Shown here one piece after another: positions 27,590 through 34,670 of a DNA stretch of 64,000 nt. Origin of the DNA: JADKIH01 sp964595205 (GTDB lineage: Bacteria; Bacteroidota; Bacteroidia; AKYH767-A; 2013-40CM-41-45); NCBI GenBank assembly GCA_964595205.1, contig CAZQOQ010000006.1:1-64000 (forward strand), written 5' to 3'. The position numbers and the translations under genes are program-made. Under the pieces are notes generated by a model. The model was not told the origin of the DNA, ran no database searches, and saw nothing but the letters and a program-made list of their open reading frames with translations. Within the stretch, counting starts at the first letter, position 1. The number at the start of each line of letters is the position of its first letter.

Positions 27590-27673
27590 ATTAGGTCAAA
27601 GATTAAAAGTCAAAAGACTGTGTTTTTAAAGTTATATTGACAATTGTTTAATATCAACTTGTCACTTTAGTTA

Positions 27674-27750
27674 AAGTCCCGTCAGGGACGTAATATTGGT
27701 AGATTAAACAGGCCAAAACATGTAAAGTCCCGTCAGGGACGAAATAATTT
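27674..27750. repeat. dispersed palindromic repeat, two copies upstream of paaJ
   Basis: Two direct copies of AAGTCCCGTCAGGGACG followed by TAATATTGG or AAATAATT lie at about 27674-27706 and 27724-27750. The second ends 7 bases before the paaJ start, so the GTCCC/GGGAC hairpin lies in its leader. The 7658-7920 elements are degenerate relatives. Confidence 0.9.
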
Positions 27751-27756
27751 TAATTG

Positions 27757-28962
27757 ATGAATATCGCATATATAGTTGATTACATTCGAACACCCATTGG
27801 CAGTTTTGCAGGAACGCTTGCATCCGTACGCACCGACGATCTGGCTGTTGTTGTTTTAAAGGAATTGATGAAAAGAAATCCATCAGTAGATCCGAAGGAA
27901 ATCGGCGATGTGATTTTGGGATGCGCAAACCAGGCAGGAGAAGATAATCGCAATGTCGCCCGCATGGCATTGCTGATGGCGGGATTACCGGTTTCGGTTC
28001 CGGGAGAGACGGTGAACAGGCTTTGTGCCTCGGGCATGTCTGCAACGGTTGCGGCTGCGAGAGCCATCATGTGCGGAGATGCCGACCTGATGATTTCCGG
28101 AGGAGTGGAAAACATGACAAGAGGACCATGGGTGATGTCGAAGACTTCTACTCCCTATGGTCGCGATGCGCAATTGTTCGACAGCAGTTTCGGATGGAGA
28201 TTCATCAATCCGAAGATGAAAGAAATGTACGGTACGGCAGCCATGGGCGAGACGGCGGAAAATCTATCAGAGAGAGATAATATTTCCCGCGAGGACCAGG
28301 ACCGGTTTGCATACAACAGTCAGATGAAAGCGAAGAAGGCTTTCGATAGAGGAAGATTCAAAAGAGAAATAGTTGCAGTTGAAATACCGAAGAAGAAAGG
28401 CGAGGTAACTCTTTTCGATAAGGATGAATTCATGAAGCCGGAAACGAACATGGAGGGACTTGCGAAATTAAACACGAGCTTTCGTAAAAACGGAACGGTG
28501 ACGGCCGGAAATTCTTCCGGGCTGAACGACGGCGCTGCGTCGATCCTGCTTGCCTCGGAAAATGCTTTGAAAAAATATAGTCTCAAGCCGCTTGCGAAAA
28601 TTATTTCTTCGGCGGTGATTGGTGTGTTGCCCGACATCATGGGAATTGGTCCGGTGGAGGCGGGTAACAATGCAATTAAGAAAGCAGGACTAACCTGGGA
28701 TCAGATCGACATCGTCGAATTGAACGAAGCATTCGCAGCACAGTCGCTGGCATGCATTCGCGCATGGAATCTCAAGGATGACGATGCACGCATCAATCCG
28801 AATGGCGGAGCGATTGCACTCGGTCACCCGCTGGGAATGAGCGGCGCGAGAATCTTAGGTTCGGCGGCGCTGGAGTTACACGAACAAAACAAGCGTTATG
28901 CACTTGCCACGATGTGCATTGGAGTAGGGCAGGGCTATGCAGTCGTAATAGAAAAGGTCTGA
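27757..28962 (+). CDS. paaJ: beta-ketoadipyl-CoA thiolase (PaaJ/PcaF-like)
   Basis: A 401-aa thiolase. The catalytic Cys lies in NRLCASGMS (residue about 88), HPLGMSGAR gives the catalytic His and CIGVGQG the second Cys. NQAGEDNRNVARMALLMAG is typical of the PcaF/PaaJ branch, which cleaves 3-oxoadipyl-CoA to succinyl-CoA and acetyl-CoA. ATG 27757 gives MNIAYIVDYIRTP; an in-frame TTG lies one codon before it. paaY follows after 3 nt. Confidence 0.93.
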   Translation: MNIAYIVDYIRTPIGSFAGTLASVRTDDLAVVVLKELMKRNPSVDPKEIGDVILGCANQAGEDNRNVARMALLMAGLPVSVPGETVNRLCASGMSATVAAARAIMCGDADLMISGGVENMTRGPWVMSKTSTPYGRDAQLFDSSFGWRFINPKMKEMYGTAAMGETAENLSERDNISREDQDRFAYNSQMKAKKAFDRGRFKREIVAVEIPKKKGEVTLFDKDEFMKPETNMEGLAKLNTSFRKNGTVTAGNSSGLNDGAASILLASENALKKYSLKPLAKIISSAVIGVLPDIMGIGPVEAGNNAIKKAGLTWDQIDIVELNEAFAAQSLACIRAWNLKDDDARINPNGGAIALGHPLGMSGARILGSAALELHEQNKRYALATMCIGVGQGYAVVIEKV

Positions 28963-28965
28963 CTG

Positions 28966-29559
28966 ATGAGCAACATCTTTGAATTTAACGGATACAAACC
29001 AGTGGTACACGAATCGTCGTTCGTTCATCCGAATGCGACGGTGACGGGAAATGTGATCGTCGGTAAGAATGTGTATATCGGCCCGGGTGCGGCATTGCGC
29101 GGCGACTGGGGTGAGATCGTCATCAGCGACGGCTGCAACGTTCAGGAGAATTGCACGATACACATGTTCCCGGGATTGACCGTTTTGCTGAAGGAAGATG
29201 CACACATCGGTCACGGCGCCATCATCCATGGCGGAACGATTGGAAGGAATGTGCTGGTTGGTATGAATGCGGTGATCATGGATCATGTCATCATCGGTGA
29301 TGAATGTATTGTTGGTGCTCTGAGTTTTGTTCCGGAAGGAATGAATGTTCCCAATCGAAAAATTGTAGCAGGTAACCCTGCTAAGATCATCAAAGATGTT
29401 AGCGATGAAATGCTGAAGTGGAAGACGATGGGAACGGAATTGTATAAAAGATTACCTTCGGAGTTGTATAAGACTTTAAAAGCTTGTGAGCCATTGAGGG
29501 AAGTACCGAAAGACAGGCCGAAGATGGAAGAAGTTTATAAGAGTTGGAAAAAGAGTTGA
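28966..29559 (+). CDS. paaY: PaaY-like hexapeptide-repeat thioesterase
   Basis: A 197-aa left-handed beta-helix protein of the gamma-carbonic-anhydrase/PaaY group. Hexapeptide repeats run from about residue 18 to 130 (NATVTGNVIVG, HIGHGAIIHG, NVLVGMNAVIMD), with His residues placed as metal ligands. PaaY hydrolyses dead-end CoA esters in phenylacetate metabolism. It starts 3 nt after paaJ. Bifunctional carbonic anhydrase activity is possible but not shown here. Confidence 0.9.
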   Translation: MSNIFEFNGYKPVVHESSFVHPNATVTGNVIVGKNVYIGPGAALRGDWGEIVISDGCNVQENCTIHMFPGLTVLLKEDAHIGHGAIIHGGTIGRNVLVGMNAVIMDHVIIGDECIVGALSFVPEGMNVPNRKIVAGNPAKIIKDVSDEMLKWKTMGTELYKRLPSELYKTLKACEPLREVPKDRPKMEEVYKSWKKS

Positions 29560-29598
29560 ATATTTTGTTAATTTTTTAGTCTGCCAATCGCGCAGCAT

Positions 29599-31716
29599 AT
29601 GAAAAAAAAGCATGAGCCTTTAAAACCCAGGGGCGATTTTAAAAAGAAGCCTTCCAAGGAACAAGTCTCCGTTTCTAAGAATAGTTATTGGCCGTTGTTA
29701 ATCATTCTTTTTGTTTCATTCGTCGCTTATCTGCCCGTACTTCATAATGGTTTTGTAAACCTGGACGACGATCAATACATCCAGGAAAATTTTTTAATCA
29801 GGACTATTAACCTGAAGGAAATTTTTTCCGCGTACTTCATGGGTAATTATCATCCGTTGACAATATTCGTTCTTGCAATAGAATATAAGCTCTTCGGGTT
29901 AGTGCCGACGGGTTATCATGTGGTGAATTTGTTTTTTCACCTTATAAATGTGTTTCTTGTTTATCGGGTTGTTTTGCTTCTGAGTGAGAACAATCGTGTT
30001 GCTCTTGTTGCTTCATTGTTATTTGGGGTTCATCCCATACACGTTGAATCGGTTGCATGGGCTTCTGAATTGAAAGACCTGCTTTATACATTCTTTTTCC
30101 TCCTGTCGTTTATTTATTATTTGAAATATATAAAGTCAGGAATAAAAAAGTTTTATTTCTGGTCGCTGATTTTATTTCTCCCGGCCCTGTTATCAAAAGC
30201 CATGGCTGCTTCATTGCCGCTTGTGCTGGTGATCACGGATTATTTCAAGGGAAGAAAAATAAATTTGAAGAACTCCATTGAGAAGATACCGTTCTTTCTC
30301 ATGGCACTGGTGTTTGGCATCGTTGCCATTTATGCGCAGAAATCGACCGGTGCCATTGCAGAGGATAATGTCTATTCGCTGACTCAGAGAATCATCTTCG
30401 CCAGCTATGGATATGTAACTTATTTTATTAAGATCATTTTTCCCGTGCAGCTTTCTGCATTTTATCCTTACCCTGTTAAAAGCGGCGAAGCGATTCCATC
30501 TGTCTATTATATGTATCCGTTATTGATTATCGGAATATTGACATTCGTATTTTATTCAATTCGCAGGACGAAAAAAATAATCTTTGCCATTGGTTTTTTC
30601 ACGGCCACGATTCTGCTTGTCCTTCAATTGTTACCCGTCGGAGGAGCCATCATGGCCGACAGGTACTGCTACATTCCTTCAATCGGTTTGTTTTATCTTG
30701 CTGCAGAAGGAATAAATTACCTGTGGACTATGAAATCCAAATTCGCAGCTGGAATTTTAACAGGAGTGTTTGTGATTTTCTTTTCTGCAAAAACTTATAC
30801 CCGCTGTGAAGTATGGAAGAATGGCATGACGTTATGGAACGACGTAATTTCACAGTACCAGAATATACCACTGGCCTATAACAGCAGAGGAGTGCTTTTC
30901 GATGGTGAGAATAAATTCAGGGAAGCAATCTCCGATTTCACCAAAGCTATCGAACTCAATCCGAATTATGATAAAGCCTATAATAACAGAGGGAATCTGC
31001 TCATGAAGAGTAACAGGCCTGAGGATGCCATCAGGGATTACAATCATTCCATAGTACTGAAGCCCGATTATTATGGATCATATAAAAATCGCGGCAACAA
31101 TTATATGTCGCGTAATAAGCCTGATTCTGCCCTTGCCGATTATTCAAGGGCGATATCGCTGAATCCTGATGATGCAGAGACATACTTTTACAGGGGTAAT
31201 GCTCTGAGAAGCTCAAACAGGAATGAGGAAGCGCTGAACGATTACCAAAAGGCCATCCAGCTTCGTCCGGGTTATCTTGAAGCATATTTCACCCGTGGAA
31301 TGCTTTATATGAATGAAATGAAAAATGAGGAGGCATTGAAAGATTTTAACAGTGCATTAAAGATCAATCCGGAATTTGTGGAGGGATACCTGAACAGGGG
31401 TAATCTGCTCCTTAACGAACACAGGTTTGATGAAGCGATGAAAGATTATAATGATGCGGCACGGCTTCAGCCCGACAATCCCAAGATCTATTATAACCGC
31501 GGCAACCTGCTGGGCAATCTGAAAAAGTATGCAGAGGCCATCAATGATTTTTCCACGGCTATAAAGTTAAAGGGAGATTATGCGCTTGCTTTTTTTGGAA
31601 GGGGAATTACACAATGCAATTCCGGGAATAAAGAAGCGGGGTGCAGGGATTTACAGAATGCAATCAGCCTGGGGTTTCAGCCGGCGGTGAATGCGTTTAA
31701 TAGTCTTTGTCGTTAA
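29599..31716 (+). CDS. TMTC-like membrane protein with TPR domain
   Basis: A 705-aa protein. Residues 28-405 hold about ten membrane helices with GT-C-type glycosyltransferase features: DDDQYIQEN after the first helix and HPIHVESVAWASELKDLL, which is very like TMTC/DUF1736 proteins. Residues 415-700 form eight TPR repeats (YNNRGNLLMK, YFYRGNALR and similar). The architecture suggests a lipid-linked-sugar-dependent glycosyltransferase whose TPRs bind protein. The acceptor is unknown. It stands alone and ends 30 bp before the tRNA-fragment region. Confidence 0.85.
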   Translation: MKKKHEPLKPRGDFKKKPSKEQVSVSKNSYWPLLIILFVSFVAYLPVLHNGFVNLDDDQYIQENFLIRTINLKEIFSAYFMGNYHPLTIFVLAIEYKLFGLVPTGYHVVNLFFHLINVFLVYRVVLLLSENNRVALVASLLFGVHPIHVESVAWASELKDLLYTFFFLLSFIYYLKYIKSGIKKFYFWSLILFLPALLSKAMAASLPLVLVITDYFKGRKINLKNSIEKIPFFLMALVFGIVAIYAQKSTGAIAEDNVYSLTQRIIFASYGYVTYFIKIIFPVQLSAFYPYPVKSGEAIPSVYYMYPLLIIGILTFVFYSIRRTKKIIFAIGFFTATILLVLQLLPVGGAIMADRYCYIPSIGLFYLAAEGINYLWTMKSKFAAGILTGVFVIFFSAKTYTRCEVWKNGMTLWNDVISQYQNIPLAYNSRGVLFDGENKFREAISDFTKAIELNPNYDKAYNNRGNLLMKSNRPEDAIRDYNHSIVLKPDYYGSYKNRGNNYMSRNKPDSALADYSRAISLNPDDAETYFYRGNALRSSNRNEEALNDYQKAIQLRPGYLEAYFTRGMLYMNEMKNEEALKDFNSALKINPEFVEGYLNRGNLLLNEHRFDEAMKDYNDAARLQPDNPKIYYNRGNLLGNLKKYAEAINDFSTAIKLKGDYALAFFGRGITQCNSGNKEAGCRDLQNAISLGFQPAVNAFNSLCR

Positions 31717-31718
31717 AA

Positions 31719-31753
31719 GAGCCCTCCCGCCTATGCAGGATGCTCTTAACCAT
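31719..31753 (-). pseudogene. tRNA-like fragment at the 3' end of the GIY-YIG gene
   Basis: On the minus strand the GGTTAAGAGCATCCTGCATA... stretch matches positions of about 18-48 of the neighbouring tRNA-Val and especially the 32133-32184 fragment. The matching words are GGTT-AGAGCAT, then a degraded anticodon arm, then GCGGGAGGG. The stop codon of the GIY-YIG gene lies within it. It could also act as a weak hairpin (AAGAGC/GCTCTT) ending the TPR gene. Confidence 0.55.
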
Positions 31754-31994
31754 TTGAAATGAGATTTTTGATTCTTGATTTACTTTTCCAGGATTTAATT
31801 TCCTTCTCTCTCATAAAAGCCAGAAATTTGGTATCGAAGATTTCTTTGTATACTAATTCCCAATCTTTGAAATGTGAAGTAAACCCCTTGTGATTCGATA
31901 ATTGTTTTCGGATCCGTTCATTAATATCATCACCTGTGCAACCGATATAATATTTGTCTGCAGAAATGCTGTGTAATATATAAACTGTATACAT
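31746..31994 (-). CDS. small GIY-YIG nuclease family protein
   Basis: An 82-aa protein consisting only of a GIY-YIG domain. YTVYIL and YYIGCTGD form the two beta strands, the Arg in NERIRKQ and the Glu in REKEIKSWK are the catalytic pair. It belongs to the UPF0213/UvrC-like single-domain group. Start ATG 31994 was chosen because the longer frame to 32042 runs through a terminator hairpin into the tRNA. It lies 39 nt downstream of tRNA-Val on the same strand, and its 3' end runs into a tRNA-like fragment. Confidence 0.88.
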   Translation of the reverse strand: MYTVYILHSISADKYYIGCTGDDINERIRKQLSNHKGFTSHFKDWELVYKEIFDTKFLAFMREKEIKSWKSKSRIKNLISNG

Positions 31995-32001
31995 AAACGA
32001 C

Positions 32002-32027
32002 AAAACCCGTCCAATGGACGGGTTTTT
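32002..32027 (-). terminator. tRNA-Val terminator hairpin
   Basis: A perfect 11-bp stem, AAAACCCGTCC/GGACGGGTTTT, with a 3-nt loop and flanking T/A runs lies 7 nt after the tRNA 3' end and before the GIY-YIG ATG. It separates the tRNA from the nuclease gene. Confidence 0.9.
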
Positions 32028-32033
32028 ATTAAG

Positions 32034-32108
32034 TGGGAACAACAGGGTTCGAACCTGTGACCCTCTGCTTGTAAGGCAGATGCTCTGAACCAGCTGAGCT
32101 ATGCTCCC
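32034..32108 (-). tRNA. tRNA-Val (anticodon TAC)
   Basis: A 75-nt cloverleaf read on the minus strand. The acceptor is GGGAGCA/TGTTCCC with discriminator A. The D arm is GCTC/GAGC, the anticodon stem TCTGC/GCAGA and the loop CTTACAA (U33, anticodon TAC). The variable region is GGGTC, and the T arm is ACAGG-TTCGAAC-CCTGT. CCA is not encoded. It is expressed from the promoter at 32199-32228 after passing a partial tRNA copy. Confidence 0.96.
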
Positions 32109-32132
32109 AAAATTTCCAGTTACTCAACCTTT

Positions 32133-32184
32133 GACCCTCCCGCATTAAATGCGGAATGCTCTGAACCAGCTGAGCTATGCTCCC
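32133..32184 (-). pseudogene. tRNA-Val 5'-half pseudogene with anticodon TTA
   Basis: On the minus strand the first 30 bases are identical to tRNA-Val(TAC), from GGGAGCA through GAGCA. The anticodon arm is changed to TTCCGC-ATTTAAT-GCGGGA, giving anticodon TTA (complementary to the stop codon UAA). After GGGTC the T arm no longer pairs and the acceptor 3' strand is missing. It lies between the promoter and the intact tRNA. Confidence 0.85.
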
Positions 32185-32198
32185 TTTTTTAAGGAGCG

Positions 32199-32228
32199 CA
32201 AAGATAACTGATTTTTACTAGCTTCAAA
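32199..32228 (-). promoter_or_regulatory. tRNA-Val promoter, TTTG-N18-TATCTTTG
   Basis: On the minus strand TTTG (32225-32228), an 18-nt spacer and TATCTTTG (32199-32206) match the Bacteroidota promoter. Predicted initiation, just after GCGCTCC, lies about 10 bases before the partial tRNA copy, so both tRNA sequences would be in one transcript. Confidence 0.85.
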
Positions 32229-32289
32229 ATATGAAATATAATTACTTTGGTAAGGTAAAATTCTCAGTTTAAGGTAAATATAAAATAAT

Positions 32290-32703
32290 ATGGAAATAGT
32301 AAAAGCCACGGTTGCCGCTGACATAATAATTCAATATGATGATGGGAGTATTGTATTAATAAAACGAGGCAACGATCCTTTTAAAAACCAATGGGCCCTG
32401 CCTGGAGGTATCATGGACGAATTTGAAACCATTGAACAAACTGCAGTCAGAGAAGCAAAAGAAGAAACCGGGCTGGATATAAAAATTACTCAGTTGGTCG
32501 GTGTTTATTCAAAACCAGGAAGAGATCCAAGAGGACGGACCGTCTCAGTTTTATTTGCAGCTAACATTATTGTGGGTATTCTCGTAGCAGACGATGATGC
32601 AAACGATGTAATGAAAACCAAAAACTATCTTAATATGAATCTCGCCTTCGATCATAATGAAATGGTAAGAGATTTTTTAGCTGGAATGAATAGTAGCAAG
32701 TAA
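32290..32703 (+). CDS. NUDIX hydrolase
   Basis: A 137-aa NUDIX protein. The Nudix box (GG...E...REAKEETGLD) is complete at about residues 37-60, with the ALPGG strand just before it. It probably hydrolyses a nucleoside diphosphate derivative; the substrate is unknown. The last 27 bp overlap the convergent MocR-type gene. The start ATG follows an AT-rich leader. Confidence 0.9.
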   Translation: MEIVKATVAADIIIQYDDGSIVLIKRGNDPFKNQWALPGGIMDEFETIEQTAVREAKEETGLDIKITQLVGVYSKPGRDPRGRTVSVLFAANIIVGILVADDDANDVMKTKNYLNMNLAFDHNEMVRDFLAGMNSSK

Positions 32704-34149
32704 AACCTCCAACGCCCTCTCCGCCTCCTTCATATTCATCCATCCAAACCCCATCCTCGTCGCATTCATTTTTTTAGTTTGTGCATTATCGTGAATTAAT
32801 CCATTCGATATGATCAAATCTTTTTTCCTTAGGCGTTGCGCCAGGTCAACAAGATTTACACTCTTATCAAATTTCGCCCAGATGGAAATGCCTCCATCGG
32901 GAATTTTAAAATCAATCACGTCGCTGAATCGATCCTTCAGGATTTCACACATGAAGTCACGTCGTGCATGATATTCCTTCAATGCTTTTTTCATGTGACG
33001 GCGTATCTCTCCCCCAATCAGTAATTCCGCCACCACCTGCTCCATGACTGGATCGCCCTGAACATCTACTATCTGTCTCACCTTGCAAAGCTCTGCAATC
33101 AGGTTCGACGGTGCTGAAACATATCCTACCCGTATGCCTGGGTAAAGTGTCTTGCTGAATGATCCGATGTATATCACCATCCCTTTTCTGTCTGCACTCG
33201 CCAGCGGCAGGATGGGACTGCTCTCGTAATGAAACTCATAGTCGTAATCGTCTTCGATGATGATAAACCCGTATTGTTCCGACAACGACAACAGCTTCAT
33301 TCTTCTTGCCGCGCTCAAAGTTACAGTCGTCGGGTAATGATGATGCGACGTCACATACACTGCGCGTATTTTTTTTCTCCTGCATAACTTTTCAATTTCA
33401 TCCGTATCGATTCCGTCATCATCCACATTCACTCGGATAATGTTTGAACCTGCATTTGAGAAAACCAGATCAGCATACCTGAAATTTGTTTTACCAAGAA
33501 TCACATTGTCATTTTTTGCAATCAAAATCATCGCCAGTAAAAACATCGCCATCTGTGTTCCTCTGGAGATGAAGATATTTTCATCGTTCACCTGCAATCC
33601 CCTGGATGTATTCAAATAATCTGCAATGGCATTCCGCACATCCTGTTTGCCTCCTGTTTCTATGTATGATAATAAATGCAGGTTGACTTTCCGCTGAAGA
33701 ATACTCTTATAGGATCTCGTGATCAAGTCGACAGGCACAAGACGCACATCGGGCCCGTCATGAAATCCAATAATCGTCCGGTTCGGTTTGGCTGGCGTAT
33801 GGATGGCCGGATTTATCTTAAATGAAAATCCTGCCTTCAATAAAGGAGATGTCTCATTTTCTTTTTGAATCAAACTGCGGGGAGTCACTTCCGGCAGATG
33901 TTCGTTGATGAACGTACCCTCGGATTGCTGCGAAACCAGCCAGCCTTGTGCATATAATTCGTCATACGCCTTTACCACTGTCTGACGGTGCAGACTCAAT
34001 GCCTCGGATATTGTTCGGGTTCCGGGCATCTTCAACCCGGGCTTTATCGTCCCTCTTTTAATTTCTCCTATGATCGAATTGGCGACTTGCAGGTAAACAG
34101 GCATTTCCGAATTCCTGTCGATTTTTATGATTGTTTTCCAGGGTAACAT
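32677..34149 (-). CDS. MocR/PdxR-type regulator (GntR HTH + aminotransferase)
   Basis: A 490-aa transcription factor. Residues 14-80 form a GntR winged helix (MPVYLQVANSIIGEIKRG, TRTISEALSLHRQTVVKAYDEL). Residues 120-485 form a class-I aminotransferase-like domain with the PLP-binding Lys in GSFSKTLYPGIRVGY. Family members such as PdxR sense PLP or GABA. No pyridoxal or amino-acid gene is adjacent, so the target is open. The gene is divergent from a small secreted-protein gene 85 bp away, a possible target. Confidence 0.92.
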   Translation of the reverse strand: MLPWKTIIKIDRNSEMPVYLQVANSIIGEIKRGTIKPGLKMPGTRTISEALSLHRQTVVKAYDELYAQGWLVSQQSEGTFINEHLPEVTPRSLIQKENETSPLLKAGFSFKINPAIHTPAKPNRTIIGFHDGPDVRLVPVDLITRSYKSILQRKVNLHLLSYIETGGKQDVRNAIADYLNTSRGLQVNDENIFISRGTQMAMFLLAMILIAKNDNVILGKTNFRYADLVFSNAGSNIIRVNVDDDGIDTDEIEKLCRRKKIRAVYVTSHHHYPTTVTLSAARRMKLLSLSEQYGFIIIEDDYDYEFHYESSPILPLASADRKGMVIYIGSFSKTLYPGIRVGYVSAPSNLIAELCKVRQIVDVQGDPVMEQVVAELLIGGEIRRHMKKALKEYHARRDFMCEILKDRFSDVIDFKIPDGGISIWAKFDKSVNLVDLAQRLRKKDLIISNGLIHDNAQTKKMNATRMGFGWMNMKEAERALEVLLATIHSS

Positions 34150-34234
34150 GGCTGGACTATTTGTTATGTCAAAAACGGACTATAAAGATAGTCCATAGAG
34201 GATATACATTTGACCCAACAAAAAAAAATATACA

Positions 34235-34585
34235 ATGAAAACTACCACAATCTATCTGTTCGTCCTGTTCCTCGTGAATACGGCCGTCGCTGAGGAGGTC
34301 AGGAATGTTTACAGTCAAACCGATTATGCCTCAGATTTGAAAAAATCAAATGTTTATCCCGTTATCATGCTTCTGCCTGAGAAGTATACATATTATGAGA
34401 CGGATATTTACGGCAACAGGGTGCGTTCGGAAAGCCTGAATGACCTGCTTCCTGTTGATACAACAAATGCTAACTACAGAATGCGCAAGAGAAATGAAAG
34501 GATCGAAAAGTATTATGGTGTACCGGCGATGAACCAGGATCCTAAGAACCAGTTGCCTGAGAGAAGCAGCAGGTTTAGAAAATAA
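34235..34585 (+). CDS. small secreted protein, unknown
   Basis: A 116-aa protein with a signal peptide (MKTTTIYLFVLFLVNTAVA). The mature part is polar, with YTYYETDIYGNRVRSESL and a basic C-terminal tail (ERSSRFRK). I recognise no family. It is divergently arranged with the MocR-type regulator and ends in a bidirectional hairpin terminator. The region upstream also holds the regulator's promoter, so control by that regulator is a reasonable guess. Confidence 0.65.
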   Translation: MKTTTIYLFVLFLVNTAVAEEVRNVYSQTDYASDLKKSNVYPVIMLLPEKYTYYETDIYGNRVRSESLNDLLPVDTTNANYRMRKRNERIEKYYGVPAMNQDPKNQLPERSSRFRK

Positions 34586-34587
34586 AT

Positions 34588-34670
34588 TTTTAACACACGG
34601 CACGGGTCAGTCACAGAGAGATGAAAATAACTCTTTAAAAATTCTGTTGAGCCCGTGCCCCGTGTTAAAA
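34588..34670. terminator. long inverted repeat between convergent genes
   Basis: The arms at 34588-34606 and 34652-34670 (TTTTAACAC..GGCACGGG and its complement, 2 mismatches in 19 bp) enclose a 45-nt loop, with T/A runs outside. It lies exactly between two convergent stops and probably ends transcription from both sides. Confidence 0.75.

Noticed and set aside
31995..32042. N-terminal extension of the GIY-YIG protein
   Set aside because: The in-frame extension runs through the tRNA terminator hairpin and into the tRNA 3' end; ATG 31994 gives the standard domain start.
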